Shown one piece after another: positions 1 through 4,898 of a stretch of 5,010 bases of DNA. The notes under the pieces were generated by a model. The model did no database searches and was not told where the DNA came from. It saw nothing but the letters and a program-made list of their open reading frames with translations. The position numbers and the translations under genes were made by a program. The DNA is from Nitrosarchaeum sp. (GTDB lineage: Archaea > Thermoproteota > Nitrososphaeria > Nitrososphaerales > Nitrosopumilaceae): positions 1-5,010 of the forward strand of contig SICY01000070.1 of the NCBI GenBank assembly GCA_009697485.1, in the 5' to 3' direction. Position 1 is the first letter of the stretch; the number at the start of each line of letters is the position of its first letter.

Positions 1-620
1 GGTCCGAGCCCAACATCAGCACAAATTCCAGAAGCAGTAACATCCTTTGAAGTTACAAAAGGATATGTCCCATGCCATAAAGATAAAAACGTGCCCTGAG
101 TTCCTTCAACTAATACATTTTGATTTAGAGAAAGTGCAGAGTTTATTTCAGCAGGAACATCTACAATTAATGAAGATAAAGAATCAATGTCTTTTGCCAA
201 TTTTAAAATTCTCATTGCCCTATCTGCATTTGCAGGACCAGTACCAGAACCAGTACTGCCAATTTTTTCTTTTAGTTCACCCTTAGAGTCGCGGGCGATA
301 TGACTTTCTTCAATAATTCCACAGTGTTTGTCAATAAATGAACGTCCAGACGTATCAAAATCTTGTATTTCTTTTAATAAAACAGCAGGGTTAATGACAA
401 CCCCAGGACCAATCATCATTTTTGCATTTTTATTCAAAAATCCGCTTGGTAGCATTCTGACTTTGTATATTTTATCACCATCTCTAATTGTATGACCTGC
501 ATTTGGACCAGCACCACCACGAACAATAATTTTTGGGTTATCTTTCATTGCTAAATATGAGATTATCTTTCCTTTACCTTCGTCTCCAAAAAATCCACCA
601 ACAACAACAGTCAAAGTCAT
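1..620 (-). CDS. purA: Adenylosuccinate synthetase, N-terminal 206 residues (cut by window edge)
   Basis: The enzyme joins IMP and aspartate using GTP to give adenylosuccinate, the first committed step from IMP to AMP, in the cytoplasm. Visible family signatures: the GTP-binding/catalytic loop GDEGKGK at residues 12-18 with catalytic Asp13, GPNAGHT at 38-44 with catalytic His43, the IMP-contact stretch GSTGSGTGPANADR at 121-134, and VEGTQGTFLSLWHGTYPF at 171-188. The GGFFGDEGKGK form and the spacing between motifs resemble the short archaeal version (about 340 aa, from memory) rather than the roughly 430-aa bacterial one, so about two thirds of the protein is here and the C-terminus lies beyond position 1. 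The ATG at 620-618 is chosen because the family sequence begins right there and a TATA-like box sits 25 nt upstream, so the transcript is probably leaderless. The frame is intact throughout. The family identity is very secure. Confidence 0.97.
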   Translation of the reverse strand, partial: MTLTVVVGGFFGDEGKGKIISYLAMKDNPKIIVRGGAGPNAGHTIRDGDKIYKVRMLPSGFLNKNAKMMIGPGVVINPAVLLKEIQDFDTSGRSFIDKHCGIIEESHIARDSKGELKEKIGSTGSGTGPANADRAMRILKLAKDIDSLSSLIVDVPAEINSALSLNQNVLVEGTQGTFLSLWHGTYPFVTSKDVTASGICADVGLG

Positions 621-640
621 ATTCTCAAATTTGAATTCCG

Positions 641-650
641 TTTATTTAAG
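641..650 (-). promoter_or_regulatory. TATA-like box for purA
   Basis: On the minus strand this reads CTTAAATAAA, centred about 25 nt before the purA ATG. Archaeal transcription starts about 22-27 nt downstream of the TATA centre, which places the start site at or next to the ATG. No Shine-Dalgarno-like sequence lies between the box and the ATG, consistent with a leaderless mRNA. The call rests on sequence and spacing only. Confidence 0.6.
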
Positions 651-669
651 CTGAAGTGTTGTCAGATGA

Positions 670-678
670 TTTAATATT
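670..678 (+). promoter_or_regulatory. TATA-like box for the 701 gene
   Basis: TTTAATATT is centred about 27 nt before the TTG start at 701, the distance expected for a leaderless archaeal transcript. It lies 19 bp from the purA box in the same 80-nt divergent spacer, so the two preinitiation complexes would sit close together. No ribosome-binding site precedes the TTG. Confidence 0.5.
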
Positions 679-700
679 CAATTAGAAATAGAATTGATCG

Positions 701-1162
701 TTGACAGAACCAAACTATGCAGGAAATATTATAGTAATATTGGCAAATCTCCCAGATTTTCTTAGAATACCTGTTTTGAAAAAAAGGATGATTGAATTTT
801 TTTCAATGACAGAAGCAGAGAAAAAAGAAATTATCAATAATGCTCTGGAAGCTGGACCTACAATTCCTTTTCCAAATTTTGCAAAACTTTTCAAGACATG
901 GTTAGAAATTTTAACTACACTGTCAGAAGAACAGAGAAATGGGTTATTTTCGGGTTATATCAATGAGATTTCTGAATCTCCACAAAAATTAATTGCATTT
1001 AATTTAGATGGAATATTAGAGATTTTCTTAACATTGGATGAAGGAAAAAAAGACATTCTTTCGCAAACAATTAAGAAAATAATTAATGATCTTGATGCAG
1101 AGCGAAAAAGAAAATTAATGATAGTTATACCAGATAACGCAAAAAAATACTTGAAGTTCTAG
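701..1162 (+). CDS. Hypothetical helical repeat protein, 153 aa
   Basis: I do not recognise a named family. The protein is soluble, rich in Lys/Glu and hydrophobic residues, with no signal peptide, membrane segment or cysteine motif. It contains an internal repeat: MTEAEKKEII at 36-45, LSEEQRNGLF at 74-83 and LDEGKKDILS at 112-121 are exactly 38 residues apart, and a further LDAERKRKLM at 131-140 follows after exactly 19. The segments before the second and third copies also match (WLEILTTLS at 67-75, ILEIFLTLD at 105-113). This suggests stacked helical hairpins, possibly a scaffold or protein-binding module. TTG at 701 is taken as the start because an in-frame TGA lies at 695-697 and a TATA-like box is 27 nt upstream; the first ATG (residue 30) would remove the N-terminal helix. 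The gene is divergent from purA, and its stop overlaps that of the convergent YggX-like gene. Confidence 0.8.
   Translation: MTEPNYAGNIIVILANLPDFLRIPVLKKRMIEFFSMTEAEKKEIINNALEAGPTIPFPNFAKLFKTWLEILTTLSEEQRNGLFSGYINEISESPQKLIAFNLDGILEIFLTLDEGKKDILSQTIKKIINDLDAERKRKLMIVIPDNAKKYLKF
1141..1147 (-). terminator. Possible U-tract terminator of the YggX-like gene
   Basis: On the minus strand this is a run of seven Ts, 11 nt past the stop of the YggX-like gene. Archaeal intrinsic termination can rely on T-rich tracts without a hairpin. The run lies inside the Lys-coding end of the convergent gene, so it could simply reflect AAA codons. Confidence 0.35.
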
Positions 1163-1440
1163 GCGTCTGGACGTTTATCTGGTTTTCTATTGTCTTCATT
1201 AGTATAGTCTACTATTTCTCCTTCAGGAGAAAGTACACCAGCAAAGATTTTTTCATGTTTTTTTAATAGTTTTCTATGATCTGCCATAGACATATCAAGT
1301 CTCATTTCATTCATCACCATTACACGATATTCTTTCCATTCAGCCCAGCACTTGTTACAAACAGGATATTTCTCAGCAACCATATCAAGTTCCTCATTAT
1401 CAAGGATAGAATTTTTACATTTTGTACAAGTTCGACTCAT
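1159..1440 (-). CDS. YggX-type Fe(II)-trafficking protein with N-terminal Cys4 ribbon, 93 aa
   Basis: The C-terminal part matches the bacterial YggX family (Fe(II) trafficking, protection of Fe-S clusters against oxidation): WAEW at 32-35, a Met-rich stretch, NEMRLDM at 44-50, DHRKLL at 54-59 and DYTNED at 78-83 align with WAQW, NEKKLNM, EHRKLL and GYTPED of E. coli YggX (recalled). The N-terminal part differs: Cys5-x2-Cys8 and Cys28-x2-Cys31 form a ribbon likely to bind Zn or Fe, where the bacterial protein has a single conserved Cys. ATG at 1440-1438 is preferred because the protein then opens with MSRT, as bacterial YggX does, and because a TATA-like box fits it. A TTG at 1452-1450 in the same frame adds four residues (MLPS) and has a Shine-Dalgarno-like AAGGAG 7 nt before it, so it cannot be excluded. 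The iron role is inferred from the family. The gene is monocistronic as far as can be seen, with a candidate operator upstream at 1481-1510. Confidence 0.9.
   Translation of the reverse strand: MSRTCTKCKNSILDNEELDMVAEKYPVCNKCWAEWKEYRVMVMNEMRLDMSMADHRKLLKKHEKIFAGVLSPEGEIVDYTNEDNRKPDKRPDA
1248..1264 (+). terminator. Possible U-tract terminator of the 701 gene
   Basis: Runs of six (1248-1253) and seven (1258-1264) Ts on the plus strand lie about 90-100 nt past the stop of the 701 gene, inside the convergent YggX-like gene, where they are Lys codons in antisense. They are the first strong T tracts met by rightward transcription. Use as a terminator is speculative. Confidence 0.25.
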
Positions 1441-1459
1441 AGAAGGTAGCAAGAAAGAA

Positions 1460-1465
1460 CTCCTT
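1460..1465 (-). promoter_or_regulatory. Shine-Dalgarno-like AAGGAG upstream of the YggX-like gene
   Basis: AAGGAG on the minus strand lies 7 nt before TTG 1452 and 19 nt before ATG 1440. The spacing is ideal for the TTG and too long for the ATG. It is the main argument for the longer protein and competes with the TATA position and the MSRT homology, which favour the ATG. Confidence 0.3.
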
Positions 1466-1469
1466 TTAT

Positions 1470-1478
1470 CTTTTATTG
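1470..1478 (-). promoter_or_regulatory. TATA-like box for the YggX-like gene
   Basis: CAATAAAAG on the minus strand is centred about 34 nt before ATG 1440. A start site 22-27 nt downstream would fall near 1447-1452, giving a leader of roughly 7-12 nt to the ATG. The inverted repeat at 1481-1503 abuts its upstream side, where a regulator could block or assist TFB/TBP. Confidence 0.4.
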
Positions 1479-1480
1479 AA

Positions 1481-1510
1481 TGTAAAGTACAGAATACTTT
1501 ACACTTTACA
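1481..1510. repeat. Perfect 9-bp inverted repeat plus extra tandem half-site; candidate operator
   Basis: TGTAAAGTA (1481-1489) and TACTTTACA (1495-1503) are perfect reverse complements separated by 5 nt (CAGAA). A further ACTTTACA (1503-1510) repeats the right half-site in tandem with a 7-nt period. Two palindromic half-sites plus one direct copy directly upstream of the TATA-like box of the YggX-like gene is what a dimeric DNA-binding regulator's operator would look like. No T tract follows it, so a terminator is unlikely. The regulator is unknown; a metal- or redox-responsive one would fit an iron-trafficking gene, but this is inference. Confidence 0.55.
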
Positions 1511-1534
1511 GTTTCTTATTACTATAGATTTTAG

Positions 1535-1957
1535 ACTAGTTACAGGTCATATTTAGAAAGCAGGATAACTGTAGAGCAGTATCTAAACAACATACAGGAT
1601 AGAGCTAAAAAGAATCACATGAGTTCAATTCTTAATCAATTTAATCAGTTTTGTAAGCAAAATTACAACAAAACTCATCAGAAAATCATGGATGAACTCA
1701 AAGAGGAAATAGATAGAACAAAATCAAATGACAAAGTATACGTCTTATTCAATAATTATAAAAATTAGTTAAGTGAAGATCATCCTGAAATAACTCCCAT
1801 TATACTAATTACTGGCAAAATTGGCATTTTGACATTATCACAATATTATAATATTACTTTTGAGATATTTTCCACATGCATTTGTTCATTTAGTTTAAAC
1901 GATCAAATTTATCAAAACCTTAAAACTATCCATAAAGGCATTTTATGCTTTGAAACA
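1535..1957 (+). pseudogene. Relic of an archaeal tyrosine recombinase (integrase), N-terminal domain
   Basis: After a TAG at 1532-1534 this frame stays open for 77 codons, meets one TAG at 1766-1768, then stays open for 63 more codons up to TAA 1958-1960. The first part begins near YLESRITVEQYLNNIQDRAK and contains FNQFC, DELKEEIDRT and KVYVLFNNYKN. To my eye this matches the helical SAM-like N-terminal domain of thaumarchaeal phage-type integrases, in which a sequence like WLxEDHPEI would follow; here LSEDHPEI follows the amber, and TAG is one base from TGG (Trp). Beyond that the translation becomes poor and hydrophobic, as if decayed or frameshifted. There is no ATG near the N-terminus (the first is at 1619) and no catalytic domain (R-H-R-Y) anywhere in the window. 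It could be an integrase remnant or the intN half of a gene split by integration. Expression of the 49-aa ORF 1619-1768 is possible but unsupported. Confidence 0.62.
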
Positions 1958-1960
1958 TAA

Positions 1961-2001
1961 ACTGATTACAAAACTTGTGTGTATTTTTAATTAGATATTT
2001 A
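1961..2001. other. Convergent spacer between integrase relic and MBOAT gene
   Basis: This short AT-rich stretch between two converging frames has no hairpin and no clear T tract in either direction; a four-T run (TTTT within AAGTTTTG on the minus strand) is the only candidate stop signal for the leftward operon. I see no attachment-site repeat or tRNA end here. Confidence 0.3.
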
Positions 2002-3474
2002 CTAAAATTTAAAATAAATGAAGTCTTCAGGATATCCGTCATAAAAAAATACGATCAAAAACATCGTAAATGTGATCAATATTGTCCAATACCGTAGCCT
2101 AAATCCTAATATCGTTTGAATTAGATTGGGTTTTAAATAAGATATGAAAGACATAAAACAAAACGCAATAATGAAAAAAATTGGTAGTTTGTGTTGAATG
2201 GTAAAAGAAAGCATGTTAGAAGTTTCAAAATCAATTATAACATATTTTTGAATTGAATATATCATGTAATCAAAATTTTGTACTCTAAATGGTATCCATG
2301 CTAAAAATACAAAATATTGCGTTATTAAGATTGAGATTATTTTTCCCATTTTTGTTTTGAAAAAAGATGAATCTGTGATGCATGGAAAGTAATGTGTAAA
2401 GAATCGATGAGCCACAAGATATGAGCCATGCAATGCCCCCCAAAATATAAAATTGAGTGCGGCTCCGTGCCATAAGCCTCCAAGAACCATGACAGCTAGT
2501 AGATTAGAATATGTTCTAAGATGTGATTTCTTGTTTCCACCTAATGGTATATACAAATAATCGCGTAACCATGTGGATAATGAAATGTGCCATCTTCTCC
2601 AAAAATCAGCAGGAGATGTAGCAAAATATGGTTTGTTAAAATTGATGGGTATCTTAAAGCCCATTATTAAGGCAGCACCTATTGCGATGTCAGCATATCC
2701 TGAAAAATCTCCATAAATTTGAATGGCAAATGCGATAGTGCCTAAAATTATGATAAAGGAATCAGAACCTATGGGGTTGGCAAAGACCTCATTAACAAAT
2801 GGTGCTATATTATCTGCAAAAAACATTTTTTTCAGAAATCCAAACGCCATTAACGTGATGCCAAATTTGAGGTTTGATTCTTGGATTATAATGGGCCGCA
2901 ATTTTGTACCTAATGCAAGACCTTCTACCTTTTCTCTAATCTGTGGCAAAAACTCTTTTGCTCTCAAGATTGGTCCTGCTACCAATTGAGGGAAAAATGC
3001 TACGAAAATTGCATAATCCACAAATGATTTGACTGGACTCATCTGACCTCTGTAGATGCTTACAGTATACGTAATAGAATGAAATGTGTAAAACGAAATT
3101 GCTATTGGTAGAGCAAGATTCAACATTGGGATCTGCATTCCCATGTGCATCTGCTGCCCAAGAAAGTTTAGTTGTGTTATTGTAAAATCAGCATACTTGA
3201 ATACTCCCAATAGACCAAGATTTCCTGCAAGACTAATTATCAAAACTATTTTTTTTGCTTTTTTGGTTTTAGTCTTATATATCATGCTTCCAAAATAATA
3301 ATCCCAAATTGTCGTAAAAATTAGGAGAACAATCAAGTAGTTACTAGAATAATAAAAGAAAAAATAACTTGCGAATAATAAGAAAAGATATTGAAATTTT
3401 CTATATTTTATAATGGCTAATGTTGTTAACACAACAATAAAGAAAATAACAAAATCAATTGTAGCAAAATTCAT
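2002..3474 (-). CDS. AlgI-type MBOAT membrane O-acyltransferase, 490 aa
   Basis: This polytopic membrane protein belongs to the MBOAT family, AlgI/DltB/PatA branch. These proteins take an acyl group (usually acetyl) from a cytoplasmic donor and pass it through the membrane for O-acylation of an extracellular polymer. Signatures: DFWRRWHISLSTWLRDYLYIP at 290-310 including His296, then LGGLWHGAALNFIFWGALHG at 331-350 with the invariant catalytic His336. Upstream, YRGQ at 141-144, FFPQLVAGPILRA at 160-172 and IYGDFSGYADIAIG at 253-266 are also typical. There are about ten hydrophobic segments, from 7-22 through 462-477, and the C-terminus PEDFIYFKF has the usual AlgI-like ending. The length is normal (about 460-520 aa) and nothing essential is missing. 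It is the second gene of an operon, 7 nt after the SGNH-like gene. The substrate is not visible; an exopolysaccharide or S-layer glycan is inferred. Confidence in the family is very high. Confidence 0.97.
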   Translation of the reverse strand: MNFATIDFVIFFIVVLTTLAIIKYRKFQYLFLLFASYFFFYYSSNYLIVLLIFTTIWDYYFGSMIYKTKTKKAKKIVLIISLAGNLGLLGVFKYADFTITQLNFLGQQMHMGMQIPMLNLALPIAISFYTFHSITYTVSIYRGQMSPVKSFVDYAIFVAFFPQLVAGPILRAKEFLPQIREKVEGLALGTKLRPIIIQESNLKFGITLMAFGFLKKMFFADNIAPFVNEVFANPIGSDSFIIILGTIAFAIQIYGDFSGYADIAIGAALIMGFKIPINFNKPYFATSPADFWRRWHISLSTWLRDYLYIPLGGNKKSHLRTYSNLLAVMVLGGLWHGAALNFIFWGALHGSYLVAHRFFTHYFPCITDSSFFKTKMGKIISILITQYFVFLAWIPFRVQNFDYMIYSIQKYVIIDFETSNMLSFTIQHKLPIFFIIAFCFMSFISYLKPNLIQTILGFRLRYWTILITFTMFLIVFFYDGYPEDFIYFKF

Positions 3475-3477
3475 TAT

Positions 3478-3485
3478 CTCTTCAC
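3478..3485 (-). promoter_or_regulatory. Weak ribosome-binding site for the MBOAT gene
   Basis: GTGAAGAG on the minus strand ends 3 nt before the MBOAT ATG. Its GTGA core (3485-3482) matches part of the archaeal GGTGATC Shine-Dalgarno, 7 nt from the ATG, and contains the TGA stop of the upstream gene. Termination and re-initiation would therefore be closely coupled, which fits translational coupling within an operon. Confidence 0.35.
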
Positions 3486-4438
3486 TTGCCTATCTCGTTT
3501 ATGATAATTTTTGCTACATCTTCACTGTATATAATGGCATTTTTATTATATGCAACATGTACCAAATCAGCCCAAATTGGAAGTCCTACGTATTTATCGG
3601 AATAATCGTATATCTCTACATTGTATTTCTTGGATAACTCCTGTACTATCAAATTAAATGAATTTTTTTCTGATTCTGGAATAATTTCCAAATAATGTTC
3701 ATTTAAAGGTGCCACAAAAAGTATTAGTTTGATATTATTATCTTGTACTTTGGAGATAATTTTCTCCATATCTTTCACCCGTTTATTCACATCTGACGAT
3801 GGAATATGTAATTTAGGTGCATCTGACAAATGTACTTGGTTGCGTAATTGAGTATCATTCAAAATAGTAATTATTTCATCAGTATCGTCAGGAAAAATAA
3901 CTTCATTTTGAAAAGAATTTCTAATTATTTTTAATGTAGCTGATTTAGGATTGATAGTGTTTAATTTTGGATCTATATTCTCGATTATTTTTGTAAATTC
4001 ATGGTTAGGATCAGGAAGTATATTAGATTCTATTTTTTCCACATTAAAATCACGATAAGAGAACCCATAAAAAATAATTGTTGGTTTTTCTAAAATAAAT
4101 TCATCAATAAATGGGAGTGTATCTGTGGGATTAGATCCTTTCTCTGCTAAGTTATAAACAGTATATGTGTCATCGATCATTTTGACCTTCTCATTAATCA
4201 AAGTTGCATTTAATCGAATAATTTGACTAGAGCCGAAAAGAAATATTTTCTTAGATAAAGGATCAAGGTTTAATGGACCAAAATCAAAATGGTTTATGTG
4301 GTTAACAGAATCATTATCGATGCTTAAGAAAATAAATAAAGAGGTAAACACAATAATAAAAGAAAAAAATACGGAGAAAGTGATCTTTATATCTGTGTTT
4401 TTCATGTAATATTTTTTCCAAAAATTATCTCTGTCCAT
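3482..4438 (-). CDS. Membrane-anchored SGNH/DltD-like acyltransferase partner, 318 aa
   Basis: The protein has a short charged N-terminus (1-18), one hydrophobic anchor (about 19-40) and a large, probably extracytoplasmic domain. That domain has the layout of SGNH-fold proteins: IFLFGSSQIIRL at 65-76 carries the GSS nucleophile block (Ser70 or Ser71), YGFSYRD at 124-130 sits where an oxyanion block would be, a beta strand LILFVAPLNEHYL spans 238-250, and ADLVHVAYN at 290-298 gives the Asp291-x2-His294 pair of the catalytic triad. Such proteins (AlgX/AlgJ, DltD, PatB types) partner MBOAT proteins and transfer the acyl group to a polymer. Location as the first gene of a two-gene operon with an AlgI-type gene strongly supports that role. 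Overall divergence is high and the Gly-x-Asn oxyanion motif is not evident, so family placement rests on the triad blocks and context. ATG 4438 is used because a TATA-like box lies 27 nt upstream; Met12 is an alternative. Confidence 0.83.
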   Translation of the reverse strand: MDRDNFWKKYYMKNTDIKITFSVFFSFIIVFTSLFIFLSIDNDSVNHINHFDFGPLNLDPLSKKIFLFGSSQIIRLNATLINEKVKMIDDTYTVYNLAEKGSNPTDTLPFIDEFILEKPTIIFYGFSYRDFNVEKIESNILPDPNHEFTKIIENIDPKLNTINPKSATLKIIRNSFQNEVIFPDDTDEIITILNDTQLRNQVHLSDAPKLHIPSSDVNKRVKDMEKIISKVQDNNIKLILFVAPLNEHYLEIIPESEKNSFNLIVQELSKKYNVEIYDYSDKYVGLPIWADLVHVAYNKNAIIYSEDVAKIIINEIGK

Positions 4439-4460
4439 ACTAATAATTGGTTTTGCCAGT

Positions 4461-4470
4461 TTTAATTATT
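4461..4470 (-). promoter_or_regulatory. TATA-like box of the SGNH-MBOAT operon
   Basis: AATAATTAAA on the minus strand is centred about 27 nt before ATG 4438, giving a leaderless or nearly leaderless start. No ribosome-binding site lies between. It supports the upstream ATG over Met12 and indicates a single promoter for both genes. Confidence 0.55.
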
Positions 4471-4558
4471 ATTGATTTGCTTTTGAAAATAAAAAAAATC
4501 ATTAAAACAGTAGGTATTCTAACTAGATAAATTAACAGCATTAGTTTCCAAACTCTTT

Positions 4559-4714
4559 TTGTGGCTCGAAACCAAGTATGACCAAGTCACAGCATCAGAG
4601 GAACTAGACTATGAAATATTAGAAATAGTAAATGTTAGTCAATCGTTTGAATGTAAAGTAATAATAGATAACAAACGCAAAATTAAGTGTGAAGATAAAA
4701 TGTCCAAAATGTAA
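4559..4714 (+). CDS. Possible small ORF, 51 aa, uncertain
   Basis: The frame is open from 4523 to TAA 4712-4714. Translated from TTG 4559 it gives an acidic, protein-like sequence beginning MWLETKYDQVTASEELDYE, with EILEIVNVS, FECKVIIDNKRKIK and a C-terminal CEDKMSKM. I recognise no family. In its favour: length unlikely in such AT-rich DNA, plausible composition, and a TATA-like GATAAATTA (4526-4534) about 28 nt before the TTG. Against it: no ATG start, no ribosome-binding site, and a 26-nt out-of-frame overlap with the zinc-ribbon gene, whose own TATA-like box would lie inside this frame. It may be a small gene, a relic, or chance. Confidence 0.3.
   Translation: MWLETKYDQVTASEELDYEILEIVNVSQSFECKVIIDNKRKIKCEDKMSKM
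4658..4667 (+). promoter_or_regulatory. TATA-like box for the zinc-ribbon gene
   Basis: GTAATAATAG is centred about 27 nt before GTG 4689, as expected for a leaderless transcript. It directly follows TTGAATGTAAAGTA (4647-4660), a 14-mer also found next to the YggX-like promoter. Confidence 0.4.
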
Positions 4715-4898
4715 GAAAACTGCAGAATTATCAATAGACTTTTCTTTTGTAAAATGTGAAAACTGTGATTTAGATATGAGTTATGGAGAATATGTTAAAT
4801 TTGTTGCACATAATGAAACAACATATTCAGATATTCTTGGAGATTATACGGGCAGTACTGAAGGTCAGTCTGCAGGATCATTAGATGAATGGGATTAA
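4689..4898 (+). CDS. Small zinc-ribbon protein, 69 aa
   Basis: Two knuckles, Cys5-x2-Cys8 (KCPKCKK) and Cys23-x2-Cys26 (KCENCD), are spaced 14 residues apart and should form a single zinc ribbon in the N-terminal half. The C-terminal half is acidic and Gly/Ser-rich (GDYTGSTEG, ending DEWD) and probably flexible. I cannot assign a function; such proteins may bind nucleic acid or a protein partner, and I have an unverified impression that this architecture recurs in ammonia-oxidising archaea. GTG 4689 is taken as the start because MKIKCPKC is the usual opening of such ribbons, a TATA-like box sits 27 nt upstream, and no later Met precedes the first cysteines (the next is residue 30). The gene is divergent from the SGNH-MBOAT operon. 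No ribosome-binding site is visible, consistent with a leaderless transcript. Confidence 0.82.
   Translation: MKIKCPKCKKTAELSIDFSFVKCENCDLDMSYGEYVKFVAHNETTYSDILGDYTGSTEGQSAGSLDEWD

Noticed and set aside
47..286. Plus-strand 79-aa open frame
   Set aside because: It is antisense to purA, whose motifs are unmistakable; the translation is low in protein-like features.
1352..1534. Plus-strand 60-aa open frame
   Set aside because: Its first half is antisense to the YggX-like cysteine ribbon and the rest runs through the operator-like repeat; no supporting promoter or motif.
1766..1768. TAG as a recoded codon (pyrrolysine readthrough)
   Set aside because: The translation after the TAG loses family-like character and no start codon exists, so decay explains it better than recoding.
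2285..3637. Open frames at 2285-2473 (-), 2723-2989 (+) and 3413-3637 (+)
   Set aside because: All lie in other frames of the MBOAT or SGNH-like genes, which account for the sequence fully.
4571..4587. Direct repeat ACCAAGT at 4571-4577 and 4581-4587
   Set aside because: Two 7-mers three bases apart are within chance for this DNA and show no link to a promoter or element end.
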